The position numbers and the translations under genes were made by a program. Below the pieces are notes generated by a model. That model was not told where the DNA came from. It was given only the letters and a program-made list of their open reading frames with translations, and ran no database searches. Source: Larus michahellis (lineage: Eukaryota > Chordata > Aves > Charadriiformes > Laridae). Taken from it: a stretch of DNA of 64,000 nucleotides. How positions within the stretch are numbered: the first letter of the stretch is position 1; every line of letters starts with the position of its first letter. Shown piece by piece: positions 1-10,756 of the stretch. Location: contig NC_133918.1 in NCBI RefSeq assembly GCF_964199755.1, forward strand, positions 1,674,001 through 1,738,000, in the 5' to 3' direction.

Positions 1-449
1 ACCTGGCCAGTCCAGCTGCCGGCGCCTGAGCAGGGGAACCATCTGCAGCTGCCAGTCCAGGCAGACAGCTTCCATCTGCTGAAAGAACGGATTTAACCCT
101 TCTGGGGCTGCACTGGGCTCACAGCGCTTGGATTTTACACTCTGGGCTGATCTCCTTCACCTCTGTTGCCCATGCAACGGAACGCCTCCATTTTGTATCC
201 ACTTCTGCAATCACAGGGGCCTCAGCTTTGGCCTTCCTTGGAAGTTGCTCATCGCTTCCAAATGAAATGTAGTTGTTTAATTTAATTTAAACGTTTAATT
301 TTGTAAGTTTGCTGATTAAAACCAAATCCCTTCATCTTCAGGCCGTATCCCCATGAAACCTCTCTAGCATTCTTCCTGACCAGCTCAGCAGCCAGCAGTG
401 CTGCTAAAAAGGCTAATTTGTGTTAGCCGCTGTCAGTTTGCACCTCGTG
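1..449. other. Intergenic, no gene seen
   Basis: I see no coding exon or RNA gene here. The stretch is single-copy-looking DNA with an AT-rich patch near 270-300 (repeated TTTAAT-like words). It leads directly into the CR1 fragment that starts near 450. Confidence 0.6.
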
Positions 450-1107
450 GTCGGTAGATGAAAAGCTGGACACCAGCCAACAATGCGCATTTGCAGCCCA
501 GAGGCCAATGGCATCCTGGGCTGCATCAATAGAAGCGTGGGCAGCAGATCGAGGGAGGTCATCCTCCCCCTCTGCTCCGCTCTCATGAGACCCCACCTGG
601 AGTGCTGTGTCCAGCTCTGGAGCCCTCAGCACAAGAAGGACATGGACCTGTTGGAGCGGGGCCAGAGGAGGCCACAAAGATGATCAGAGGGCTGGAGCCC
701 CTCTGCTGGGAGGACAGGCTGAGAGAGCCGGGGGGGTTCAGCCTGGAGAAGAGAAGGCTCCGCGGAGACCTTCCAGCCCCTTCCAGTCCCTGAAGGGGCT
801 CCAGGAAAGCTGGGGAGGGGCTGTTTGCAGGGGCATGGAGCCATAGGACGAGGGACAATGGTTTAAACTAGAGCAGGGCAGGGTTAGATCAGCCATGAGG
901 AAGAAGTTCTTTACACGGAGGGTGGTGAGACACTGGCCCAGGTTGCCCAGAGAGGGGGTGGAGGCCCCATCCCTGGAGACGTTCAAGGCCAGGCTGGATG
1001 AGGCTCTGAGCGACCTGATCTAGTTCAAGCTGTCCCTGCTCACTGCAGGGGGTTGGACTAGGTGGCCTTTAGAGGTCCCTTCCAACCCAACACATTCCAT
1101 GATTCTA
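450..1107 (+). mobile_element. CR1 LINE fragment, 3' end
   Basis: Plus-strand CR1 fragment covering the end of ORF2 and the 3' tail. Degraded translations show the typical tail words: a GILGCI-like stretch, [22 protein letters not shown], and later the VVRHW..LPREGVEAPSLETFKARL region. It finishes with the family's terminal sequence (GGTCCCTTCCAACCCAAC then ATTCCATGATTCTA). Frames are broken, so it is a dead 5'-truncated copy. The left boundary is an estimate. Confidence 0.88.
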
Positions 1108-2550
1108 ATAATTGCTAATTAATCAAGCATACACAGATATTGCCAATTAGGTTGGTTTCCAGCTAGTCACTGTCGAACAGGCTTGTACAGGTAGCACGCA
1201 TTGAATGATAATAGGCAGAATAATTAAAATAGATGTGTAGACTCTAAAGCAACAGTGAAAAGGGTATGCTTGGGTAAACAACCCTTATTTCTGTCATCGA
1301 GAAACACATTTCCTGCCTTCTTGAAGGGAACCCCATAGAGGAGGACCTCGGTTTCCCCTGCAGCCACTGTACTGCTGTATCACGTGCTGCTTCTCCCCTG
1401 TGCCTGCCCACCCCTCAGTAGGACTGCAGTGACCGACTTACCTTCTCTCCTACTTGCTGCTCTTGCTGGCGATGGAAAGGTTTCACCCCATTTACAGCCC
1501 TAAAGTTTTCCCTCAGAATTAGCCACTTTGGACAAATGCAACCACGATTTGTGTCATTACAAGATGGCCAATGTTTTGCAATGGACGAATAGAACGGCTT
1601 CCATGGCGATGAGCCCACGCTCCAGTCCCGTGGCAGGCACAAAGAAGGCGGCTGGATGGTGTGGTTGGGGTGGCGAGGCTGCCTTTGGGCAGCGCTGGGA
1701 GGCCAGATGGGCTCAGCCCAATCATCACTCTGTGCTGCTGGGGTCTTGGGCTGTCCCAGCCATAAGGAGCCTCCCGGAGGGAGATAGAAGCCCAGACTGG
1801 CATCTCGGTGGAGCCTGTGAGGACCTCAAGGTTCAGATGGAGATTTGGAGCTCAGCAGGTGCTTGGCCCGCCATGGCTTTCCTTTCCCTGGATGGGGAGG
1901 AGCGCTGCTCCAGGCCCAGGGTGCAGCTCTCGGCTGTGCGGGAGATGGGTACAGGAGAAAGGGCTGCTAGCGCGGGAGCCTGCAGGGAAGCCCTCGGGGT
2001 GCCAAGGGCCCGGCTGTTGAAGAGGAGGTCGGAGGGGAAGGTGGGCTGAAGCCCTCAGTCTGAGGCACGGACAAGAGACACGGGCAGCAGGCACAGCCAG
2101 CGAACCGGACAAGTGTCATGAACTGCTGTGGTCCTGCTAAGCAAGGGACATCTCTTACCCACTCCAAGTGGGCTTCGACCGGCATGCTCCGGTGATGGTG
2201 AGAAGGGCTGCCCAGCATAGAGAGTCCCCTTCATTTCTCCAGTGACACCATTCCAGAGGAGCAGCTGCGTGAGCGCTGGCTCTCAGCTGTGCTGTCTGCC
2301 CCCTGTGCCACCAGACAGCTACGGAGCATTTTTACATGACTGACCTCGTGACACAGCATGTTTGGCAAAGGCTCTAGTGTTTCCCACTCCTTGCTTGCAT
2401 GGATGGATTACCTGGCCACGCTTTATCCTTGGAGGCTGGGGGCATCTGCAGAGTCTGGGGCACACCTGTGACCTCCTGCAGGCCAGGAAGCAGCCGCCGG
2501 TCACAGAGGTCCTGAGGCCAAAGCAAGCCAGAAAAGCAGCAAAAATGATC
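1108..2550. other. Intergenic, no gene seen
   Basis: Open frames exist here, the longest 173 codons at 1528-2049 on the plus strand. Their predicted proteins are compositionally random, rich in Trp, Gly and Ala, with no family motif and no splice context that I recognise. I treat the stretch as non-coding. Confidence 0.5.
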
Positions 2551-2812
2551 ATAGAATCATAGAATCACAGGGTTGGAAGGGACCTCTGGAGATCATCTCC
2601 TCCAACTCCCAGCCACAGCAGGGTCACCCACAGCAGGTGGCACAGGAACGCGTCCAGGCGGGGTTGGAATGTCTCCAGAGACGGAGACTCCCCCACCTCT
2701 CTGGGCAGCCTGTGCCAGGGCTCTGCCACCCTCACAGCAAAGAAGTTCCTCCTCGTGTTGAGATGGAACTTCCCATGGGCAAGTTTGTGCCTGTTACCTC
2801 TATGCAGGGTTG
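2551..2812 (-). mobile_element. CR1 LINE fragment, 3' end
   Basis: The plus strand begins with ATCATAGAATCACAGGGTTGG, the reverse complement of a CR1 3' tip, so the element is on the minus strand. The minus translation contains a recognisable CR1 tail (VRVAEPWHRLPREVGESP then SLETFQPRLDAFL). Its wording differs from the copies at 5.2 and 10.8 kb, so it probably belongs to another CR1 subfamily. The inner (right) edge is uncertain. Confidence 0.82.
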
Positions 2813-4451
2813 AGGAAGATGGGGGGACTGCAATGGCTGGGGTCCTTCCCAAAGTGAGTTGTTTCAGAAGAAGACCCACCAACAGGCCAAGGATTGCAGG
2901 GACAACCCTGCAAGACTGTCTCCTGAGAAGAAGGGTGTAATGGGGGTATCCGCCTCCCAAGGAGGTGTCAGTCCTTCCTTGCACGTATGCCAACGGGAGA
3001 GTCCTGTAGAAAGCAAATGGTGCATTTACTTTCATGTAAGAAGGCATTTTTGACAAGAACAAACAGGAAAATCGGGCGGCACGGCCAGGGTGCTGCCTGT
3101 TGTTTGACACCAAGGGAGAAATGTGCAGGGTGGGGAGGAGAAAATTATTTGAATGAAAAAGTAAACAGAATTCAAGAGATTTGTGTAAAGACAGAGCACA
3201 GGCAAAGGGGTGAGCAGTCGTAGTGCCCAGGGGCGGCCCATCTGAGTGTAGGTTCTTCACACAGGACTTTTTCCCTGGGGGAGTCCTGCTTCCTGGTTGT
3301 GCGGCCAAAGGAGCATGTCCTGACGTTGGCTGAGCACCTTTGGGCGCCTGAGGTACCCAGTCGCTACACTAGAAGGACTCCCTGCTCCTTGCCAGACGCA
3401 GGGTGGAGGTGTTCTCCCCTCTGGCCTCCGGCCAGTCCTGCGCACCCAACCCCCGCCACTGGGAAACTGGGTGCGGCGGCCACTGAACCAGAACCACTGC
3501 GTGAGGCATTATCGAAACGTATTTGCTCAGCGGGAGGGGTACAGTGATTTCTGTTCTGCATCGCACAGCCCTGACCGGCCCGCGCAGGTCGGAGCTGCTG
3601 CCCCTCCACAGCAGTCGAGACCAGCCCAGGACAGGCGCGGGAAGAGGATGCTCCGGTCCAGCCATCAGCACGCTGACCCCTGGCAGTATCAGCCGTGCCT
3701 GTGGTGGTCCCCAGCACAGACCCATCGCTGACTTCTCGCTGTACTCCTTTGTAAATTCAGTTGTCACTATCAGCTGCCCATGGCCTCGCCGACCGCACGG
3801 CCCCACACCAATCTCTCTGCCTTCCTCCGTGCCGGAGGCCATTTACCGGTTTGCAGTTTCCTAACCCTCACCGGCCTCCCACGCCAAACGTGTGATAAAA
3901 ATGCAAACCCAGCAGCAACTGCACAGTGGTTTATCAACTGCTTCTTTGCCACCCAGCAGACACCAGTGTAACCTCCCCGGTTAAATCTGAGCAGAGCGCA
4001 GCTCTCCCACATCAGGCAGGTGTTTTCAGGCAGACCACTCTCCAAGACAAGCACCAAAGGGGCGCGAGACCCCAAGAAGGCATCGAGAACGCATCCACGC
4101 GTGCCACGGAGGTCGCACACGCCTGCACTGGGCTGTGTACGCCGCAGCAGGGGGCCTATGCCTGGAGCTAGCATCTCCGTTAATGTTTGAGTAAATCCCC
4201 AGAGAGTGATAAAGTCCTGAACCAATTACGATGACAGTATCACAGACCCCTTCAGAGCACCCGTCCACACTACTGAGGGTGACAGGGATGGGCACCGTGC
4301 TGGTAAACTGAGGCAAATTTTCCTGACATACTTAGAGAGAACTGGCCTGGTCTCTTCGGCACACGGGAAGAACTGTCAGCTAATGATTTCATGTCATTTA
4401 TTAGTTCTCTGCAAGGTGGAAAGCTCAATACTTCGAACTCACCAGTCATTT
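2813..4451. other. Intergenic, no gene seen
   Basis: Moderately GC-rich DNA with several overlapping open frames on both strands (for example 3369-3842 minus). None shows a conserved domain, plausible exon edges or consistent codon character. Nothing else could be supported. Confidence 0.45.
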
Positions 4452-4552
4452 CATAGAATCATTCAGGTTGGAAAAGAGCCTTGGGATCATCGAGTCCAAC
4501 CATCAGCTCCACTCTACAAAGGGATACACCATATCCCTTAACACCACATCTA
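4452..4552 (-). mobile_element. Short CR1 LINE 3' fragment
   Basis: About 100 bp starting TCATAGAATCATTCAGGTTG, followed by the GATCATCGAGTCCAACCATCA words typical of a reverse-complement CR1 3' end. Only the tip of the element is present. Confidence 0.75.
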
Positions 4553-5150
4553 AACGAGTCTTCAATTTCCCTGGATTACATGGAGTTCTATATAATCTTT
4601 TGCACTTGCGGGAGTTCAGAGCTTCACTCAGAGCAGGCCCAGCTTTGAAATTCCTGCACTTGGGCGGATTACCCACCGAGCAACCCCATCTCTCCAGCCC
4701 CCGCTGCGTCATGGCCCCCATCTTTCCAGTGGGCAAAACTGCGTGCCGCTGCCCCCGCTGCACCACACAGGGCCGAGCTGAAGCTGATTTTCCTTTTACA
4801 TGCAAGATTTCTGCAGACACGGTCAAACAAATTAAATCCTACAAAGCTATGATATTCTCATCCCCATAAACGCAGTTTAGCCGTGTTGAGGTAACCTGCA
4901 AATACCTCCATCAACCTAAAGCTTCTCCTCAGCTGCTGTAGCTCCTGCTCATTTACTCCGTCCAAGCCAATCTCGTTCACGGCTGCCCAAAACATCCGAT
5001 TCTTGCACCTATCCACCCACCCCCACCCACAGCACACTGCAGGGAGAGAAAGAAATGGTGTGATGCCCCTGGCCTTCAAAACCCTGTACCCAGCAGAGGC
5101 TGCAGGATGGTGAGGTAGGGCAGGGTCTCTCCTGGTCTGTACAGTCAGGT
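4553..5150. other. Intergenic, no gene seen
   Basis: Single-copy-looking DNA between two CR1 fragments. No exon, RNA gene or clear regulatory motif was found. Confidence 0.5.
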
Positions 5151-5708
5151 ACACAGAATCGCAGAATGGTTGGGGTTGGAAGGGACCTTAAAGATGATGG
5201 AGTTCCAACCCCCTGCCCTGGGCAGGGACACCTCCCACCAGCCCAGGCTGCTCCAAGCCCCGTCCAACCTGGCCTTGAACCCCTCCAGGGATGGGGCAGC
5301 CACAGCTTCTCTGGGCAACCTGAGCCAGGGGCTCACCCCCCTCACAGCAAACAATTTCTGCCTGAGATCCAATCTAAATCTACCTCCTTCAGTTTGAAAC
5401 CGTTCCCCCTCGTCCTGTCATTACACTCCCTGCTCCAGAGTCCCTCCCCAGCTTTCCTGGAGCCCCTTTAGGGACTGGAAGGGGCTGGAAGGTCTCCCCG
5501 GAGCCTTCTCTTCTCCAGGCTGAACCCCCCCAGCTCTCTCAGCCTGTCCTCCCAGCAGAGGGGCTCCAGCCCTCCCAGCACCTTCGTGGCCCTCTGCTGG
5601 CCCCGCTCCAACAGATCCATGTCCTCCTTTTGCTGAGGGCTCCAGAGCTGGACGCAGTGCTCCAGGTGGGGTCTCACCAGAGCGGACGAGAGGGGCAGAG
5701 TCCCAAAC
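5151..5708 (-). mobile_element. CR1 LINE fragment, 3' end
   Basis: Starts on the plus strand with ACAGAATCGCAGAATGGTTG and runs through the standard reverse-complement CR1 tail (AGCCCAGGCTGCTCCAAGCC, then words equivalent to [12 protein letters not shown] on the minus strand). The minus translation carries [19 protein letters not shown] and [19 protein letters not shown], the conserved C-terminal part of CR1 ORF2. It is closely similar to the copy at 10,757-11,094. Confidence 0.9.
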
Positions 5709-6555
5709 TCAAGCCAGCAAATGGCTTCCCGTTGATAGGTTCTGGTGTAGTCCGAGCTGTCCCTCATGCTGAGGACATGCAGCTCCAACACAAGTGCTGA
5801 TGGAGCCTGTGCTCCAGCACTTCGCTGTTGTCACCAGCTGTGGACTGGAAAAACGTTTTCCAGTTCCAACTGATAGGACCTGAAAGCCAGGTCCACAGGG
5901 CTGCTCCATGAAGCTCAAGACATACAGACATTAGCTGTGTAATCTTCACGGTCATCTTAGTTTCATCGCAAGATCATTATAAAGCTTGATAAATTACCCT
6001 TTGTAAAAGACTTTGAGATCTCGGGTGGAGCGCACTTCGGAATGGCAGAAAGCATTCCTTTCATCTCCTTTATTAATCACGTAATACGGACAAGGGGGAA
6101 TGATCCCATGCACATACCTCTTTATCTCCATAGCCCTGTCTTCTCCCCTCTCACACACGTTTATTCCGTAAACTTTACCTTTGGCACAGGCTCTGTCCCG
6201 AGGAATCTCAGCACTCCCAGATGCAGGCAGCATTTCTCACCTTAGGGCGCACGATGGGCTAATTATCTTTCAAAGGGGGGGGGGGGGGGGCAAAGATTTA
6301 TTTCTGCTTTCACCTTTCTTTCCTACAAGCCGCGCTCGTAACACACAGGGACTTTGTCTGTTTGTTTAACGCAATAAAATGGAAATCTTAACCCGTCTCC
6401 AGTGAGACCCGTGAGGGGAGGCTGAGCCAGCCCGGCCAGACGCGGGGGGAGCGGGGGGGGACACCCACGTAACAGGTTCCTGCAGCTGCTGGAGGGAAAG
6501 TATGTAAATAGCTCTATGGTGATGGGCACCCAGCCAGCTGCCGTTGGGCTGCGGA
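5709..6555. other. Intergenic with a G16 run
   Basis: No gene seen. A run of 16 G lies at 6275-6290, a likely polymorphic or error-prone site. The right part leads into the island promoter region that starts near 6,556. Confidence 0.5.
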
Positions 6556-7000
6556 TTTGAAAATTAGGCGCCAAATGGCTTGTTTTGAAAAAAAAAAAAA
6601 AAAACCCAAACAAAAAATAACAAAAAAAAAAACCAAAACAAACGCCGGGGTTTTTTTTTCGGTAGCTTGGAGATCGCGGCCAGGTTTTATATAACGACAA
6701 CGCGGCGGGGGGGGGGTGAGCACCGTCCGCTCCGCGCCCCCCCGCAGCCCCGGCGGGGGATGGAGGAGCTCCGCGGTTGTCGGAGCGGGGCCGGGGCCGG
6801 GGCCGGGGCCGGGGCCGGGGCCGCTCCTGGCGGCTGAAGCTGGCGCTGGGGGCTCGGAGGAGCTGCGCTGCTCCCCCCGCCCGCCCCCGCCACGCTCTCC
6901 GGACCGCCAGCAGATGAGGGGGCTGCCCCCCGGTTTTGAGGGAACCGGAGCCCCCACGGAGCGCTCAGACCCCGGGGCAAGCCCGGCAGGCTGCGCAGGA
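6556..7000 (+). promoter_or_regulatory. GC-rich island with E2F-like and TATA-like motifs
   Basis: A near-consensus E2F site (TTAGGCGCCAAA, one mismatch to TTTGGCGCCAAA) lies at 6564-6575, with a CHR-like TTTGAA just upstream. An A17 run (6588-6604) follows, then a TATA-like TATATAA at 6688-6694, and then a CpG-dense stretch from about 6,700 to 6,990. This order would suit a plus-strand start near 6,720. I recognise no gene downstream: the plus frame at 6716-7075 is low-complexity Gly-Pro sequence from the hexanucleotide repeat. Calling it a promoter is inference from motifs only. Confidence 0.45.
6787..6822 (+). repeat. (GGGGCC)6 hexanucleotide repeat
   Basis: Six perfect GGGGCC units in tandem inside a CpG island. 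The G tracts could form a G-quadruplex on the plus strand. Interrupted related units occur near 10,501-10,535 in the second island. The unit matches the human C9orf72 expansion unit, but the locus is unrelated and the length is short. Confidence 0.95.
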
Positions 7001-7162
7001 GTCTTTTATCTTGGCATCGCTGAAAGGATAATTAGAGGGAAACTCAGCTCTGTATGTAAAAGTCGAAAGTCATAATGTTAGAGGTTATTGGCCCAGTATT
7101 TCGTTCAAGGTGATATGAATAATCCTTTCCTTTGATCTTCGATTAATTTTGCTATTTACCTA

Positions 7163-7726
7163 CATAAAGAGCAGCACACTCACGCACGCAAGCGCCCACG
7201 GCTCCATCCCCGCAGCCGCCGGGGCCGCTGGCAGCCTGAGCAGGAGGAGATGGTGACACTGTTCTACCCGTCCACCTCGGCTGGTTTCGGTGGTGCAAAG
7301 ACTCGCTGATTCAAGGTGTGTCAGGTCATTGTTTCGGTGACTTCTGGCCGGCTCATCTGCAGGGTAACCCTCTTGACTCTGTCTCGGCAACCTACTTAGC
7401 AGGCCGGTTTCGGAAAAAGAAAAATCTTGAGGCGAAAGGGGCTCAGATTTTAACTCCTCGGATGCTGGAGGAGCAGCTGTGTTTCTCTGCAGTGAATGGA
7501 CAAACCCTTGAAATTTGTTACCCTTGCACTCTCTTACTTGTGCATTTGAATTATAAGGAACGTTTGATTCTTCAGATGGTTCAGTTTTTATTTTCGCCGT
7601 CAATATTTGCTCATTCAAAGCCTTATCTGTCCGTTCTGGAGAACTTTCATCTCTTAAAAGCATCCTCTCTTTCTTTTCACTTTTACTGGTGTTTTTGCGG
7701 TATTTTATTGCAAGAAATCTGTCTTC
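7163..7726 (-). other. Uncharacterised minus-strand open frame with two SUMO-like motifs
   Basis: An open stretch of about 188 codons runs on the minus strand between a TAG at 7727-7729 and a stop at 7160-7162. The first ATG is at 7661-7663. The first two thirds are hydrophilic and rich in Lys, Glu and Ser, and hold two psi-K-x-E sumoylation-like sites: IKTEP, and LKSEPLSP followed by QDFSFSE. That composition resembles a disordered region of a transcription regulator, but I recognise no family. The last third looks random. The stop sits beside the inverted repeat at 7,731-7,773, and TAG/GAAGAC could serve as a weak splice acceptor. It may equally be a chance frame. Confidence 0.25.
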
Positions 7727-7730
7727 CTAT

Positions 7731-7773
7731 GACTTTGGATAAGTCCCCGAGCTATGGGGACTTATCCAAAGTC
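7731..7773. repeat. Perfect 18-bp inverted repeat with 7-nt loop
   Basis: The left arm gactttggataagtcccc (7731-7748) is followed by the loop gagctat (7749-7755) and the exact reverse complement of the arm (7756-7773). Perfect arms of this length are rarely due to chance. The sequence could extrude as a cruciform or fold as an RNA hairpin. It is not part of a CR1 copy that I can recognise. Confidence 0.93.
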
Positions 7774-10389
7774 CCATGGGCTGTGCTGCATCGCACCCTA
7801 CAGCACTCCCGTCGCCCGATACAGGCCGCGAACGAGTCGTACCATAGAAAGCCTCGCCATTGCTCTTGTGCTACAAACCCGGCTCTTTTTACCATGCGAT
7901 ATTAGAAGCAAATGTGTAAAAAAGCGATGAAGTGGAATTGTGGAAAGCTGAGGAGCCCTGAGCACCGCTTCCCCCCCACCCCCCCAGCTTCTTCCCGTGC
8001 CGCCTCTCTGTTGAGATGGGGGGGAAACACGAGGGGGTTTTTAAATGAAATTCTCATTTCTTTCTGGTCGCATGAGACCGGGGTCTGGTTCCAGTACAAG
8101 AGTCTAAAGGGCCACCCAGGCCCCCCTGGCCATGGAAGTCACTCGCCTTCCTGACACAAAGGAATGAGCTTTGACCGGAGACCTGAGTTCTCCTCCCCAG
8201 CCTTGGCTAACGCTTCCCCCGGCGTGACACAGGTTGAGTTCTGCTGCAGCAAGGAGGTAAATGCTGTAGCAGAAGAATATTATTGTTCAAGGCTCCTGCC
8301 AAGCATTGCATGCCTGGAATTAGAAATAAATACGCCCTCTACTCGTTACAGCGTGGTGTCTCGTCTTGAAAAAAATCCTTGTTGTGTGTACAGTCTGCTG
8401 TCTGCTTTACTCACACAACTGTGCACCGTGGGCCCCTCTGCTCTTTTTTACGTGTCTCTCAGCAAACTTTCTCATGGCAGGTGAGGAAGACCTCATCCAC
8501 GACACATGGCATACTATTAATTTTCTCTACTTGCTGTCGTGCTTTCTCTTCTGACACTGCTGGAAGCAATTTTATTCAGGGAAAGCTGAAACTGCGGAGC
8601 AGAAATCTGTGGTGAGGTCTGAGTGCTCCTCCCAGACTTGCAGTCGCTGCTAGCAATCTTTAACCAGTAACGCTGGGCTGGATTGAATCCGGACTGATAG
8701 GAAAATGCTCTGTGCTACATATTCAGTCCTTGCCCCTTCCTGAAATTAATGAAAATATCTGAGACAATTGACTAAACATTGACAGGCTGTTCAGAGTGAG
8801 ATAAGGAACGCGATCCTGCTATTAAAGGCATACAAATAATCAAGTGCAGAGTGAGAAAGGGGAAGGCATGGCAACAGCTGCTGAGAAACTGAAGCAGTTG
8901 AGATAAGAAATAGCAGTGGAAATCCCGCGTCCCCCGATTTGTGAAAATGTGAGAGTCATTATGAAATCCCAGACAGCGTCAGAAAACTCGTTACATCCAA
9001 CTATACAGAAAACCGGCCAACGACTGAGAAGATGATGTGCATCAAAGGATGCCGAGCTTTCCCTTTGCCTTTACTATGTACTGTAAGTAACCTCTTCATT
9101 TATCTGATGGGAGAAGCACTCGGTGCTAGGCTCTGTCTGTGTTCTCTGGCATCCCGAAAATTTATTCTTATCCTTCCCAGGCAGCCAGATCCTTTGCAAA
9201 TACCTTTGAGCTGGATACTGAACCCAGCGCATTTCCAAGTTCCTGACTTTGTATCAGGATGAAACCTGTCGGTGCAGCCGCCTTCTCCTGTGCTCGGCTT
9301 CCCACAAAGGGTGACGCCGGGGGTGGGTGAGGCAGGGGCCTTGGTGCGCTCCCAACAGGTTCCCACTCCCGAAAGGCCGGGGAACGCAGCCCCAGGGATT
9401 GCCACGGCCCCTCTGCCGCCCCACTCAGCTAAGGCTGACACATTCCTAGATTGTCCCTTTGTTAAACACTAAATGACTATGTCCTGGGCTAACAAATCAA
9501 TTCGACCTTCTCAAAGCAGAGAGGGAGTTTATTATAAAATTGTTTTGGGTAGCAGTGCACTGTCGAGGTCCTTAATGAACACCTAATTGCTGAATATTGA
9601 GAGAGGAGTGACAGCACTGCCTCTGGCTCAGTACTAACCTGCGTCCCCAGAGTGAGCCAAGAGGACCAGCACCTGAACAGACGCTAACTCCGGGACTAAA
9701 GCGAGCATCGTCCTACCTGTAAAACACAGCCGTCTAGCGGGCGCTCAGCTTTTGCACTTTCCCTCCTCCCTTGATGCTTTCCTCTCCCCATCCCACCCCC
9801 AAACTGTTCTCTTCTTTTTAGCAGAGAAAAGTGAAGATGATGCGAGTGTGCAAAGTCTTCTGGCTACTGCTATGAAAAGGGACCTTCTAAAAAAGGCAGA
9901 AAATATTAGGTATTATTATTGAGGCATATTTCAGGAAGTAAATTTAGGAAAAAAAAAAAAAAGATTTTACTGCAAGACAGTTGGTACCAGCCCTATGAAA
10001 ATAACTGGTACCATGAGAAGAAAAAAATAAAAAAAAAAAACCAACCACAAAACCAAACCCTTGACACATTCACAGTTTTAAGCCATTATCTAAAAAATCG
10101 GACAGACAAAATAATGGGGCAGTTGGGATAAACTTCATGAACAAAGGGGAGTTGTATCTGGGTTACATTATCGATCAAAATTAGGCAAAAGATTTAAAAG
10201 AACTTCCAAGATATAACAACGCACAGAGAATCACATCAAATCACAAGGGAAGAAACGAGCTAACCCAAAAATGCTCACAGAGAGTTTCAGCATCCCTAAA
10301 TTTTTTTTTTTTTTTTTTTTTTTGGTGGCATAACGTAACCGAAGTTTATAACTGCTGTTCCACGCACTCGCTGGCGTTGGGAACTGCGT
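7774..10389. other. Intergenic, low-complexity tracts, no gene seen
   Basis: No exon recognised. Several A-rich tracts lie around 9,948-10,040 and a T23 run at 10,301-10,323. A small 9-bp inverted repeat (tggtaccag at 9982-9990 and its complement at 10005-10013) is present. Open frames such as 8164-8484 show no family motif. Confidence 0.5.
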
Positions 10390-10745
10390 GTTGGGGAGAG
10401 AAAAAGCTCATCCCGGGCGCGGGGCTCCCGCGTTTTCTGGCTGCGCCGGGGGCGGGCGGCGATGTCGGCCGTTCCCAGGCGCAGACCGGCAGCTCGGCGG
10501 GGGCCGGGGCTGGGGCCGGGGCCGGCGTTGGGGCCGCCCCTGCAGCGGTTGGGTCACAGTTTGCAGAAAGGCGCCAAAATTCAAAAGACGCCCCGTTCTG
10601 CGGCCCCGGCGGCGGCGGGGACAAAGGGGCCGGGGCGGCGGGGCCGGCCCTGCGGAGGGGGCGGCCCCGGCGGGCGGGGGCAGGGCCCGCCGCGCAGAGC
10701 GGCCGCAGCACGCCGGGACTTGTAGTCTCTGCTCTCCCCTGCCTT
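10390..10745. promoter_or_regulatory. Orphan CpG island, candidate promoter
   Basis: A CpG-dense stretch with interrupted GGGGCC units (about 10,501-10,535). It has an E2F-like GGCGCC (10570-10575) followed after AAAA by TTCAAA, an inverted CHR-like element. Near its right end is a strong ZNF143/SBS-like site at 10708-10726. These motifs are typical of housekeeping or cell-cycle promoters. No recognised gene starts here: LMNB2 has its own island 2.4 kb downstream. It could drive an alternative LMNB2 first exon, an lncRNA or an unknown minus-strand transcript. A CR1 is inserted directly at its right edge. Confidence 0.55.
10708..10726 (-). promoter_or_regulatory. ZNF143/SBS-like site
   Basis: The minus strand reads ACTACAAGTCCCGGCGTGC, against the remembered SBS consensus ACTACAATTCCCAGCATGC. 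The match is good at the core positions. Such sites usually lie close to transcription starts in CpG islands. Confidence 0.7.
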
Positions 10746-10756
10746 CTCCGGAGGCA

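Noticed and set aside
2565-3308. 247-codon minus-strand frame
   Set aside because: Its C-terminal 60 residues are a CR1 tail. The rest is random-looking, with no start or splice context.
9982-10013. 9-bp inverted repeat around GGTACC
   Set aside because: Arms are short, the loop is 14 nt, and it lies in A-rich DNA where such repeats are common by chance.
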